From SAR92 clade bacterium (GTDB lineage: Bacteria > Pseudomonadota > Gammaproteobacteria > Pseudomonadales > Porticoccaceae), in assembly GCA_014381985.1 (NCBI GenBank), contig JACNKP010000072.1, positions 1-38,454 of the forward strand: DNA of 38,454 bases, in the 5' to 3' direction. A model generated the notes under the pieces. That model was not told where the DNA came from and made no database searches. It saw nothing but the letters and a program-made list of their open reading frames with translations. A program made the translations under genes and the position numbers. Shown in pieces: positions 1-8,010 of the stretch. Positions within the stretch are counted from its first letter, which is position 1, and each line of letters begins with the position of its first letter.

Positions 1-514
1 TAACAAAGATGTAAGACATAGAAGTAACCATGGCCGATTGTTGCTCAACCTTGGTCTTGGTTTTTCTATGGTGCATTGTGTTGAATTTCTTGTTTTAGGC
101 AAAATATTCATTCATATCTTCTGCTCTTCAGCGCGATCAAGTATTTAATTGAGGGTATACCTTAAAGGACTGTAGGCTCGAAGTCATCATTGCTGAAAAT
201 TCAAATTTTCGATCCTTGCACCTTAATTTCCCTAAGCTTTAATTACAGGGCGAGCGTTTAAAGTTATTAGTTTGGTCTCAGTGTTTTGGCTACCATTAAA
301 AATAGGATCTTTCCAAATTTGCGCCCTATAATACCGGTTAGTTTTTTGATTAAACAGGGTGTAACCTGCCAATCTGATTTACTCATTTGAGATTTCAGGT
401 GGGGATCGAATACTTAATTGAGTATCGTTGATTAAAATTAATATACCAAACATACTAAATATTAAGTGTTATATACAATGGTGATACTGAATAAACCGCT
501 AGGACGAACATATA
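1..514. other. Intergenic region without a convincing gene
   Basis: No supported gene lies here. One forward frame is open from base 2 to a TAA at 146-148 (about 48 codons), so the tail of an upstream gene entering from the left cannot be excluded, but its composition resembles no family I recognise. Two similar AT-rich stretches, near 135-160 and 405-430, share a core around CTTAATTGAG or TTTAATTGAG. The second forms a short inverted repeat (ATACT...AGTAT). The slyX promoter must lie towards the right end, but I could not pick a clear -35/-10 pair. Confidence 0.4.
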
Positions 515-724
515 ATGAGTGAAGAGCGATTTCAGGAGCTTGAGGAAAAACTGGCATTTTTTGAGATGACCAATGCCGAATTAGGTGATGAGATTTTCCG
601 TCAGAAAAAAGAGATTGATACATTAACCAAGGCTCATCGTAAATTATTGCAGCGCATTGAATCTCTGCAAGATACGGTCGACCAGGGCGATCAAGAAGAG
701 GGCGAGAGACCACCGCACTATTAA
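515..724 (+). CDS. slyX: SlyX family protein
   Basis: This is a 69-residue protein that is almost entirely a coiled coil: heptad-like spacing of Leu/Ile/Phe runs from residue 5 to about 55, followed by an acidic linker and the PPHY C-terminus typical of SlyX. Length and ending match the family (about 70 residues). SlyX is a small cytoplasmic protein found mainly in gamma- and betaproteobacteria and its molecular role is not established. An AGGA sequence about 10 bases upstream of the ATG supports this start. The aldehyde dehydrogenase gene follows after 50 bp on the same strand and could be co-transcribed. In many relatives slyX lies near slyD; here slyD is about 10 kb away. Confidence 0.9.
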   Translation: MSEERFQELEEKLAFFEMTNAELGDEIFRQKKEIDTLTKAHRKLLQRIESLQDTVDQGDQEEGERPPHY

Positions 725-774
725 CCAGAGACATGTGCCGTCATTCGAATTAAATTAGAGAATAGAGGTTTAAA

Positions 775-2199
775 ATGTCAGATTTAAATGAGCAAGTTAA
801 GCAAAATATTGATAATGCTTTTGCGCGCCAACAGAGCTATGCCATAGAGCTGCGAAAATCAGATTACAAAAAAAGAGTTGCGGTACTCGATCGATTTGAA
901 CAAGCCTTTCGCGATTCAGAAGAAAAAATATATAAGTCTGCCGCCGATGATTTTGGAAAACCTCAAGCTGAGGTGGACATGTCAGAAATCATGGCAGTAC
1001 TGGCGGAGCTTAAACATGTTCGTAAAAACCTAAAAAAATGGATGAAGCCAGTGCCAGTTAAAGCAACCATGGCGCTATTTGGTACTTCATCGAAAATTGT
1101 TAAGGAACCAAAGGGAGTTACCTTGGTGGTTTCACCTTGGAACTATCCCTTTAATCTGACTTTTGGCCCTATGATTTGGTCTATTGCGGCAGGTAATACA
1201 GTCATCATTAAGCCTTCGGAAATGACACCTAACATGTCGGCTGTGATCAGTGAAATTGTCGAAAAAGCGTTTACCCCTGAGGAAGTTTGCTTGTTTCAAG
1301 GAGAAGCAGATGTGGCTAGTTATTTGACTAGCTTACCTTTCGATCATATTTTCTTTACAGGTAGCCCTGCGGTTGGTAAACATGTGATGGCGGCGGCCGC
1401 GAGAAATCTAACGTCGGTGACTTTAGAATTGGGTGGTAAAAGCCCGGTAATCGTCGACAAATCAGTGGATATTAAAAAGGCTGTGCAGTCGATTGCTTGG
1501 GGCAAGTTTAGTAATAACGGGCAAACCTGTATCGCACCGGATTACCTCTATGTTCACGAGTCTATTAAAGACGAATTTTTTAAAGAAATGGTGGCCTGTG
1601 TTGATAAGCAGTATGGGCTAGGCACTGACGCTAAGGATAACGGTGATTATTGTCAGGTCGTCAATGATGGCCACTATCAGCGTATTAGCCGTCTACTGGT
1701 CGATGCGCAGGCGCAGGGTGGTAAGCTGATTACGGGTGGCCAAACGGACGATGCGGGACGATTTATAGCGCCAACATTGATTGAAGGAATGTCGAGGGAT
1801 TCAGCGATCATGAATGAGGAGATATTTGGTCCTTTATTGCCGGTTATTACCTTTACTGATCTTGATGAAGTGATCTCATATGTAAACAGTAAACCTAAAC
1901 CCTTAGCCCTCTACATTTATGGCAAAGATAGTCGCAATATTGAAAAAATACTTACTGAAACCAGTGCTGGTGATACCTGCGTCAATCAAACGATGATGCA
2001 TTTCTTACACCCTAACCTGCCGTTTGGTGGGGTTAACAACAGTGGCATTGGTAAGTCAGGTGGTGTGTGGGGCTTTAACGCCTTTACCCATGAGCGAAGT
2101 GTGCTAACTGATAAATTTAGTTCTGCATCAATGATGCATCCGCCGTATACGCCCAAGGTCAGGAAGTTGATCAAAATGGCGATTAAGATGACATCATAA
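775..2199 (+). CDS. Aldehyde dehydrogenase, class 3 / coniferyl-aldehyde-dehydrogenase type
   Basis: The product is a 474-residue NAD(P)-dependent aldehyde dehydrogenase that oxidises an aldehyde to the acid. The whole family signature is visible: PWNYPF at 121-126 with oxyanion Asn123, IKPSE with cofactor-binding Lys146, the FTGSPAVGK cofactor loop near 194-202, LELGGKSP with general-base Glu218, GQTC with catalytic Cys252, and EEIFGP at 348-353. The short length and the hydrophobic or basic C-terminal tail (KLIKMAIKM) are typical of the ALDH3 / coniferyl aldehyde dehydrogenase group, whose members often act on fatty or aromatic aldehydes and can associate with membranes. The substrate cannot be read from sequence. 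An AGAGG motif six bases before the ATG supports the start. The gene converges on cmoA with a 22-bp gap and no obvious terminator. Confidence 0.92.
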   Translation: MSDLNEQVKQNIDNAFARQQSYAIELRKSDYKKRVAVLDRFEQAFRDSEEKIYKSAADDFGKPQAEVDMSEIMAVLAELKHVRKNLKKWMKPVPVKATMALFGTSSKIVKEPKGVTLVVSPWNYPFNLTFGPMIWSIAAGNTVIIKPSEMTPNMSAVISEIVEKAFTPEEVCLFQGEADVASYLTSLPFDHIFFTGSPAVGKHVMAAAARNLTSVTLELGGKSPVIVDKSVDIKKAVQSIAWGKFSNNGQTCIAPDYLYVHESIKDEFFKEMVACVDKQYGLGTDAKDNGDYCQVVNDGHYQRISRLLVDAQAQGGKLITGGQTDDAGRFIAPTLIEGMSRDSAIMNEEIFGPLLPVITFTDLDEVISYVNSKPKPLALYIYGKDSRNIEKILTETSAGDTCVNQTMMHFLHPNLPFGGVNNSGIGKSGGVWGFNAFTHERSVLTDKFSSASMMHPPYTPKVRKLIKMAIKMTS

Positions 2200-2221
2200 T
2201 CAACCTTAAATGCTGTTTGTC

Positions 2222-2956
2222 TTACTTAAAGGCTACCAGCGAGCAAAAGTTGAAGCATTGAAACCAAGGGCTTGCGGAGTGAAATCCACAAGCCCTTAAT
2301 CGCTGTATATGCGCATCTAAGCTTTCAGGCACTAATACGTTCTCGATGGAGTCTCGTTTTTGGCTGATTTCTAAATCACTATAACCCTGTGCTCTTTTAA
2401 ACTGGTGATGTAGGTCACTTAGTAGTGAATTTAGTGACTCTGGTTCAAAACATAATTTCTCAGAAATAATCAGGCAACCGCCAGGATTTAATCCTTGATA
2501 AATCTTTTCTAGCAATGCTAAACGCTTATCTAAGGGCACAAATTGTAGGGTGAAGTTCATGACCACTAATGACGCATTACTAATGTCAACATCACAGATG
2601 TCTGCATTGATGAGTTGCGTCTTAACCTGTGATGATGTGGTTTCAAGGATAGTCTTACAGCGACTTAGCATGGCGGCTGAATTATCAACGGCAACAATGG
2701 TTGCATCACGCCCTTCAATATGGGGACGCATTGCGAGTGTCGAGGCGCCAAGAGAGCAACCTAGATCATAACAATGGGTTTGTGGTTGCACATAGCGCGC
2801 GGCCAATTCTCCGCAGTGGGACAGAATTGTTTGATAACCTGGAACCGATCGGCTAATCATGTCTGGGAATACGTCAGCCACGGCTTGATCGAAGACAAAG
2901 CCGGGCACATCCCCTAACGGATTAGCAAATAAATTATCGTGCTTTGGGTCTGGCAT
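2222..2956 (-). CDS. cmoA: Carboxy-S-adenosyl-L-methionine synthase CmoA
   Basis: CmoA converts S-adenosylmethionine and prephenate to carboxy-SAM, the donor used by CmoB to make 5-carboxymethoxyuridine at tRNA wobble position 34. The 244-residue length fits the family. The N-terminal phrase D7-N-L-F, the SAM motif DLGCSLG (64-70), acidic motif II VDN near 90-92 and the GYSDLEISQKR block (191-201) match CmoA closely; Arg201 corresponds to the residue known to bind the carboxylate of carboxy-SAM in E. coli. The start lies 5 bp after the stop of the upstream M16 peptidase gene, suggesting translational coupling. The usual partner cmoB is not adjacent and not in this window. Confidence 0.95.
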   Translation of the reverse strand: MPDPKHDNLFANPLGDVPGFVFDQAVADVFPDMISRSVPGYQTILSHCGELAARYVQPQTHCYDLGCSLGASTLAMRPHIEGRDATIVAVDNSAAMLSRCKTILETTSSQVKTQLINADICDVDISNASLVVMNFTLQFVPLDKRLALLEKIYQGLNPGGCLIISEKLCFEPESLNSLLSDLHHQFKRAQGYSDLEISQKRDSIENVLVPESLDAHIQRLRACGFHSASPWFQCFNFCSLVAFK

Positions 2957-2961
2957 ACTGA

Positions 2962-5877
2962 TTAAACCGCCATTATCTCAAGCCCAGTCTTAGCGGCTAA
3001 GTCGACATTGGTTATGACTGCGGTTTGCGCTAAATCTTGGCGCAAGTACTGCTCAGCAACGCGTTTTAAGTCGTGAGAAGTAACGGCCAAAATACGTTGA
3101 CGGAATGCCATCGCTGAGGCTTTATTGCGCCCGTTTAGTTCTGAGTGAAAGGCTTGTATTGCCTCACCAAAAGGAGAGCCTGGCTTATCGAGGCTACCCA
3201 CTACACCAAGGATAGACTCTTCAACTTTGTCGAAACTTATAGGTTCTTTGAGCAACCACTCAATAGATTGATCGAAATCGGCCAGAGTACCAGCGATACG
3301 GGGGTCGCGATAAGAGTAAAAGCGAAAAGTACCCGACTGATTATCTTGAGATGCACCGCCACCATAGGCACCGCCTTGCTCTCGAACGACTCGGTGTAAA
3401 AAACCGTTACGCAAAACACCACCAAGAATCGTCAGAGCAGCAGCATCTGGATGTGCAGCGGGTACTGTAGGATATGCCTTGGCGCAAAAACTCACTTGAG
3501 TGTTGGCTGTCCAGCAATGGTTAACGGAAGATAGTTTGGGTTGATAGCTGATTAAATTATCGTCGGAAGCGCCTATGGGTGAGCCCGCGAAACTTGTTTC
3601 CATTTGCTCACTAAAAGTATTTAAACGTTCTTTTTCTGCCACTAGTAGGTATTGCCGCGGTTGTTTGAGGACTAACTGATGAATCGTTTCAAGCTGAGTT
3701 GCTAAAATTGAAAGGCCTTCATCAGAATCTAAGCCATTATCTAGCGTCTTAAGTAATGAAAGACCTGTTAGCCCCCCCCAGCGCTGGCTTAGGTTGGCAT
3801 TGGCCGATAGCCCACTAGCTGCGGCCGTCATTGCCATAATATGGCCGTTACTAACGACAGATGATTCACGGTGACTGCGAATTTGGGCAATCAGTTCACG
3901 TAATCGAGGCAATTCATCAAAGCGAGCCTGTTGCAAAGATTCTTGCATAAGGTCTGTCATTGCGGATTGATTGGATGATAATCCTTTAGCTGAAAAGCTT
4001 ATATTGCCATACAATTTGTCCAAACTTGCTTTGTCCGAGCGCACGCTCACCGATGCAGAATAAGCACCGACAACACTAGAATGCCAAAGTTGTGTGTCTA
4101 GATAATTACGCTTTCCCACACCCATCTCAGTAACACAGGTACTGTATAACGGTAGCAGATCCATTTGCTGGTCGGTCATCGAGGGCATTGGCATAATAAT
4201 TTGTTGATACACCAAGCCATTGGTGCCGGCACTGTAGCTGGTCAACGGGAGGGGGGTTTTCTTAACCTGATGTTTTTCGGGATAGATAATGTCAGAGGGA
4301 ACGTCCTCTATACCTACCTTGGGTAATATCTCGAGGTCCTCTTCCATCTCTTGACGCTTTTTAAGAGCGAGTGCCGAGTCAACAATGTGCTGCTTTTCGG
4401 CCTCGCTTAAGCTAGCTTGAATACTTACCAACCGATCTTTTTCTTGTTGCTCTTTCGCGTGACTCAGTTCGGTGTCAGGTTTCATTACCAAACGTACCCG
4501 ATGTTGGTTGTCCAGTAGCAGCTCTCGAGCCAATGATTTGATGAAATCAGGATCTTTGATTTGGTGCTGTAATTTTTCCAATACTGGGTCTAGGTTGAGT
4601 AGATCAAGTGGATTGCCTCGATGAGTGGCACTGGTGAGTGAGGTTAAGATCAGCTGTAGACCATAAGGATAGACACCTCCGGATAATTCACGCTGTGATA
4701 ACTCAATCTGGTGAAGGCTTGCGGCTACCTGATCTTCTGGTAATCCATTTTTAGCAACACTTTCCAAAACGTCTAAAATGAGCGCTTCCACAGCATCAGC
4801 ATGTTCTGGATTAGACCCTTCGATACCACAAGCAAAACAAAGTTCTTTTTGCGAATCTTCAAGACCACACATAGGTGAAGGGGAGGTTCCTAGATCGGTT
4901 GTTTCAAGCGCCTGCTGCAATGGCGAACCGCTGTTGTCTAATAACACGCTTGAAAGTAGTCGAGCTTGCATCGTGGCTTCTAAGTCGGTGGACTCGCCAA
5001 GGAGCCAAGACACAATAATGTGGGTCTGATTGTCAGTTGAACCCTCTTCGTTAAAGGCATAATCCTCCTCGACATACTGTGGGCTGCTATAGCGTTGCTC
5101 ATTTTCTACCGCGATGTGACAATCCAACTTCTCAAATCGACTCAGTGCTGAGTCTTCAAACTGTGTCTGATGCTCAATGGCCGGTATATCGCCAAAGGTA
5201 AGAAAAATAGCATTGCTAGGGTGATAGTGAACCTTATAAAAATCTTTGAATTGTTGATAGGTTAAGTCTGGAATATCAGCCGGTTCACCACCACTGTTGT
5301 AGTGATAAGTATTGGTCGGATAAAGGTGCTTGGACATGGTTTGCCACAGGGTCGAATTGATCGAACTCATGGCGCCTTTCATTTCGTTGTAGACCACACC
5401 TTTAAAAGTTAATTCGGACGTGGTATCAGTTGCGTCTGAATACTCAAGCCGATGACCCTCTTGAGCGAAGTCAAGGGGATCAAGACGGGCAAAGAAAACC
5501 GAATCTAAATAGACACTTAGAAGATTATTAAAGTCCTTTTTATTCTGGCTAGCAAAAGGATAAGCCGTCCAATCAGAGCTGGTAAAAGCATTCATGAATG
5601 TATTGAGTGAGCGTCTAATCATCATGAAAAACGGATCGCGCACAGGGTATTTTTCACTGCCACACAAAGCCGTATGTTCAAGAATATGGGCCACGCCGGT
5701 AGAGTCGTCAGGTACGGTTCTCAGAGCCACTAAAAACACATTTTCTTTATTGTCCGCGGCTAGGTGAATATGCTGAGCGCCGGTCACGCGGTGCCGATAC
5801 TCCTGATAATGTAATTTCAGAGAGGGAATAGATTGTTCACGTAAAAGCTCAAAGGCAGGGTGTGTATTTGTAGTCAT
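2962..5877 (-). CDS. M16C-family zinc metallopeptidase (PreP/insulinase-like)
   Basis: A large pitrilysin-family peptidase of 971 residues from the preferred start. The inverted zinc site HILEH lies at residues 64-68, and the downstream NEMKG block supplies the probable third zinc ligand. A long inactive second half, including the RVVREQGGAYGGGAS block near the C-terminus, completes the two-bowl architecture. Layout and length match the M16C group (presequence protease PreP and bacterial relatives), which degrade peptides inside a closed chamber. There is no signal peptide, so a cytoplasmic site is likely. The frame can be extended 16 codons upstream to 5925, but the ATG at 5877 has a GGAG upstream and begins at conserved sequence, so I prefer it. 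It forms an apparent operon with cmoA downstream. Confidence 0.9.
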   Translation of the reverse strand: MTTNTHPAFELLREQSIPSLKLHYQEYRHRVTGAQHIHLAADNKENVFLVALRTVPDDSTGVAHILEHTALCGSEKYPVRDPFFMMIRRSLNTFMNAFTSSDWTAYPFASQNKKDFNNLLSVYLDSVFFARLDPLDFAQEGHRLEYSDATDTTSELTFKGVVYNEMKGAMSSINSTLWQTMSKHLYPTNTYHYNSGGEPADIPDLTYQQFKDFYKVHYHPSNAIFLTFGDIPAIEHQTQFEDSALSRFEKLDCHIAVENEQRYSSPQYVEEDYAFNEEGSTDNQTHIIVSWLLGESTDLEATMQARLLSSVLLDNSGSPLQQALETTDLGTSPSPMCGLEDSQKELCFACGIEGSNPEHADAVEALILDVLESVAKNGLPEDQVAASLHQIELSQRELSGGVYPYGLQLILTSLTSATHRGNPLDLLNLDPVLEKLQHQIKDPDFIKSLARELLLDNQHRVRLVMKPDTELSHAKEQQEKDRLVSIQASLSEAEKQHIVDSALALKKRQEMEEDLEILPKVGIEDVPSDIIYPEKHQVKKTPLPLTSYSAGTNGLVYQQIIMPMPSMTDQQMDLLPLYSTCVTEMGVGKRNYLDTQLWHSSVVGAYSASVSVRSDKASLDKLYGNISFSAKGLSSNQSAMTDLMQESLQQARFDELPRLRELIAQIRSHRESSVVSNGHIMAMTAAASGLSANANLSQRWGGLTGLSLLKTLDNGLDSDEGLSILATQLETIHQLVLKQPRQYLLVAEKERLNTFSEQMETSFAGSPIGASDDNLISYQPKLSSVNHCWTANTQVSFCAKAYPTVPAAHPDAAALTILGGVLRNGFLHRVVREQGGAYGGGASQDNQSGTFRFYSYRDPRIAGTLADFDQSIEWLLKEPISFDKVEESILGVVGSLDKPGSPFGEAIQAFHSELNGRNKASAMAFRQRILAVTSHDLKRVAEQYLRQDLAQTAVITNVDLAAKTGLEIMAV

Positions 5878-5988
5878 ACTGGTTTTTGCTCCAAAGCGAA
5901 GTCCTATACTGACTTCTATTCCCATTTAGCGGCCGCTCATTCTACTTGAATATTAATGTATTAGAAGCCCAATGCTTAGCATCAGGTC

Positions 5989-6999
5989 TTATGATGTTTT
6001 ATTTTGCTGTTTTCGGCGATATTCAATGGGTGTTATACCCTCCCATCGTTTAAATGCCCGATAAAACGTACTTGGCTCACAAAATCCTGTGAGGTAGATA
6101 ATTTCACTGATGCCCTCATTGGTTTCTGACAATAGTCTCAATGAAAGTCGGTGTCTGAGATCGTTTAATATCTTCTGGAAACTAGTGTTGGCGATAGTTA
6201 ATTGATGGCGCAGACCCCGAGAGCTGATTCCCATATTAGCTGATACTCTTTCCAACGTGACATCTTGAGCCTCCAAAAGGGCAGCCATTTGACCACGAAC
6301 TTTATCAATAAAATCACGCTGTTCAAGCATCGCTATATGCTGGTCTGCGGCCTTGACGTTAAGTGTTAGCAGTTGTGGCTCTGCATACAGAGATCTATAA
6401 TTTAAGACTGACTCAGAAAAGAACAACTGAAATGATTCAGCGTTAAATTCGACCGGACATTTAAATATGCGTTCATATTCAGCAATATTGGTATTCGGGG
6501 AGTGATTGAAGACCACTTTCTCTGCCTTGAACGTACCGTCGGTGACTGACTGAAAGACTTTAATTAGACCCAAAACCATGGCCTCGGCGAGATGTGATGT
6601 GGCGTATTGATGGCTGGAGAAATAACTGGTCAAACAAGGTTGAGGCGATTCGCTCAACTGTCCATGCAGAGCGTCACTGATTAACCGTTGATAGTTAATG
6701 ACTCGCTTTAGTCCATCGCCAAACGTTTGACTACTTAATAATAGATATTCGAGAATTTGACCCTTATAGACAGGCATTTTCTCGCCTAGGTGCAGGCCAA
6801 TACAAGAGTCCCCCGAGAGGGTTACGGCGGCTCGCCAAAAATGAGGTTGTGCGGAAAACTGAGTACGTAGATTTTCTTGGTACAGCTTTTCCGGGTCAAA
6901 GCCTGATCGACGTAAGACTTCGTCTGCATCGACGCCCAGCGACCGTAATCCCTGATAGGCAAGTCGAACTAAGGTTCCAGAATCGGTTAAGCCTGTCAT
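5989..6999 (-). CDS. AraC-family transcriptional regulator
   Basis: This 336-residue regulator has an N-terminal ligand-sensing domain of the arabinose-binding-like type (about residues 10-205) and a C-terminal double helix-turn-helix AraC domain (about 235-332). The second HTH ends in the diagnostic stretch around TGFCEPSTFYRAFKRWEGITPIEYR. The architecture resembles OruR-like and other fatty-acid or amino-acid responsive AraC regulators; the effector is not predictable. A clean AGGA six bases before the ATG supports the start. It is transcribed divergently from the MaoC/acyl-CoA dehydrogenase pair across 105 bp, so it probably controls that pair. That link is inferred from position only. 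Confidence 0.9.
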   Translation of the reverse strand: MTGLTDSGTLVRLAYQGLRSLGVDADEVLRRSGFDPEKLYQENLRTQFSAQPHFWRAAVTLSGDSCIGLHLGEKMPVYKGQILEYLLLSSQTFGDGLKRVINYQRLISDALHGQLSESPQPCLTSYFSSHQYATSHLAEAMVLGLIKVFQSVTDGTFKAEKVVFNHSPNTNIAEYERIFKCPVEFNAESFQLFFSESVLNYRSLYAEPQLLTLNVKAADQHIAMLEQRDFIDKVRGQMAALLEAQDVTLERVSANMGISSRGLRHQLTIANTSFQKILNDLRHRLSLRLLSETNEGISEIIYLTGFCEPSTFYRAFKRWEGITPIEYRRKQQNKTS

Positions 7000-7104
7000 A
7001 AAAAATCCTAAGATGAGGTAGCATCATACACAATTGACCCAAATGACAAAACTGTGATTTTTATAGCTAGTGACTTACGCTGACGAGATGTTTAATGTTA
7101 GTAC
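7000..7104. promoter_or_regulatory. Divergent promoter region between AraC regulator and MaoC gene
   Basis: This 105-bp spacer must carry both promoters. On the plus strand it contains TTGACC (about 7037) followed by ATGACA a few bases later, giving a repeated TGAC motif that could be part of an operator. On the minus strand, TTGTCA followed 15 bases later by TATGAT is a possible promoter for the regulator. No textbook plus-strand pair with 16-18 bp spacing was found, which would fit an activator-dependent promoter. The assignment is tentative. Confidence 0.35.
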
Positions 7105-8010
7105 ATGAATAAACTAAAGAACGCATCTACGCCCGACTCTGACGATTATTTGTTAACCGCTCAGCTAGAGCGATTACCCAGTATGGCTGGCTTGTTCTGT
7201 AAGGCGGCACTTAAAGGCGATAGGTATAAGTTGGGTCAGACAATACCTCTGCTAAGCAATTCTGTTGATAATGTTTATATTGATCAAAAACATCTACGAG
7301 CCTACCAAGTTTTGTGTGGCTTTCCTGTGGGCGAAAAGTTACCAGCGACCTATCTCAATATGCTGACTTTCCCCATGGTGCTTAACATTATGACGCATTC
7401 AAATTTTCCCATGAAAGCAATGGGGCAAGTCCATTTGGCGAACAAAATAACTGTACATAAAAGTTTTGATGTCAGGCAACCGATGAGTTTGTGCTCGATG
7501 ATAGGTGAAAGCCAAGTTACCTCCAGAGGACTTGAGTGGACAGTTGAGGGGTCAGTGAAAGTTGATGAAGAAATAGTCTGGTCGAGTGTTTCTACCATGT
7601 TACATCGATGTGAAACTAATATAGACCGAGAACTAAAACTCACAGTAATGAAGGAGGGTGCCCCACAGGATTGGCAGGTAAAGAGCAATATGGGGAGGCG
7701 CTATGCCAAAGTTTCTGGCGATTACAATCCTATTCATCTAGCCAATGTTACGGCCAAACTATTTGGTTTCAAAAAAGCGATAGTCCACGGCATGTGGAGC
7801 AAAGCTCGTTGCCTCGCTATGCTCGCTGAGTATTTACCGGATGATGGATACACGGTTGATGTCAATTTTCATCGCCCATTATTTTTGCCTTCAAAGGTCT
7901 TGTTTTATACTAAACAAAATCAGGGGCAGACCCAGTTTTCACTTTTTAACCAAACGGGTGAGCATGCTCACTTAGAAGGTTCTATTTTACAGGATTTAAC
8001 CAATGCCTAA
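7105..8010 (+). CDS. MaoC-like (R)-specific enoyl-CoA hydratase/dehydratase
   Basis: A 301-residue double-hotdog protein. The C-terminal half carries the hydratase-2 signature: SGDYNPIHL with probable catalytic Asp206 and His211, followed by the conserved HGMW block. The N-terminal half (about residues 30-170) appears to be a degenerate hotdog domain, as in many acyl-CoA MaoC proteins. The predicted reaction is hydration of a 2-enoyl-CoA. The gene overlaps the following acyl-CoA dehydrogenase by 8 bp, so the two enzymes are probably made together and act in sequence on one acyl-CoA. No strong Shine-Dalgarno precedes the ATG, which leaves the start slightly uncertain. The divergent AraC-type gene is the likely regulator. 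Confidence 0.85.
   Translation: MNKLKNASTPDSDDYLLTAQLERLPSMAGLFCKAALKGDRYKLGQTIPLLSNSVDNVYIDQKHLRAYQVLCGFPVGEKLPATYLNMLTFPMVLNIMTHSNFPMKAMGQVHLANKITVHKSFDVRQPMSLCSMIGESQVTSRGLEWTVEGSVKVDEEIVWSSVSTMLHRCETNIDRELKLTVMKEGAPQDWQVKSNMGRRYAKVSGDYNPIHLANVTAKLFGFKKAIVHGMWSKARCLAMLAEYLPDDGYTVDVNFHRPLFLPSKVLFYTKQNQGQTQFSLFNQTGEHAHLEGSILQDLTNA

Noticed and set aside
2-148. Open frame at the left edge that could be the end of an upstream gene
   Set aside because: Only 48 codons, no recognisable family and no terminator behind it. Cannot be told from chance without sequence to the left.
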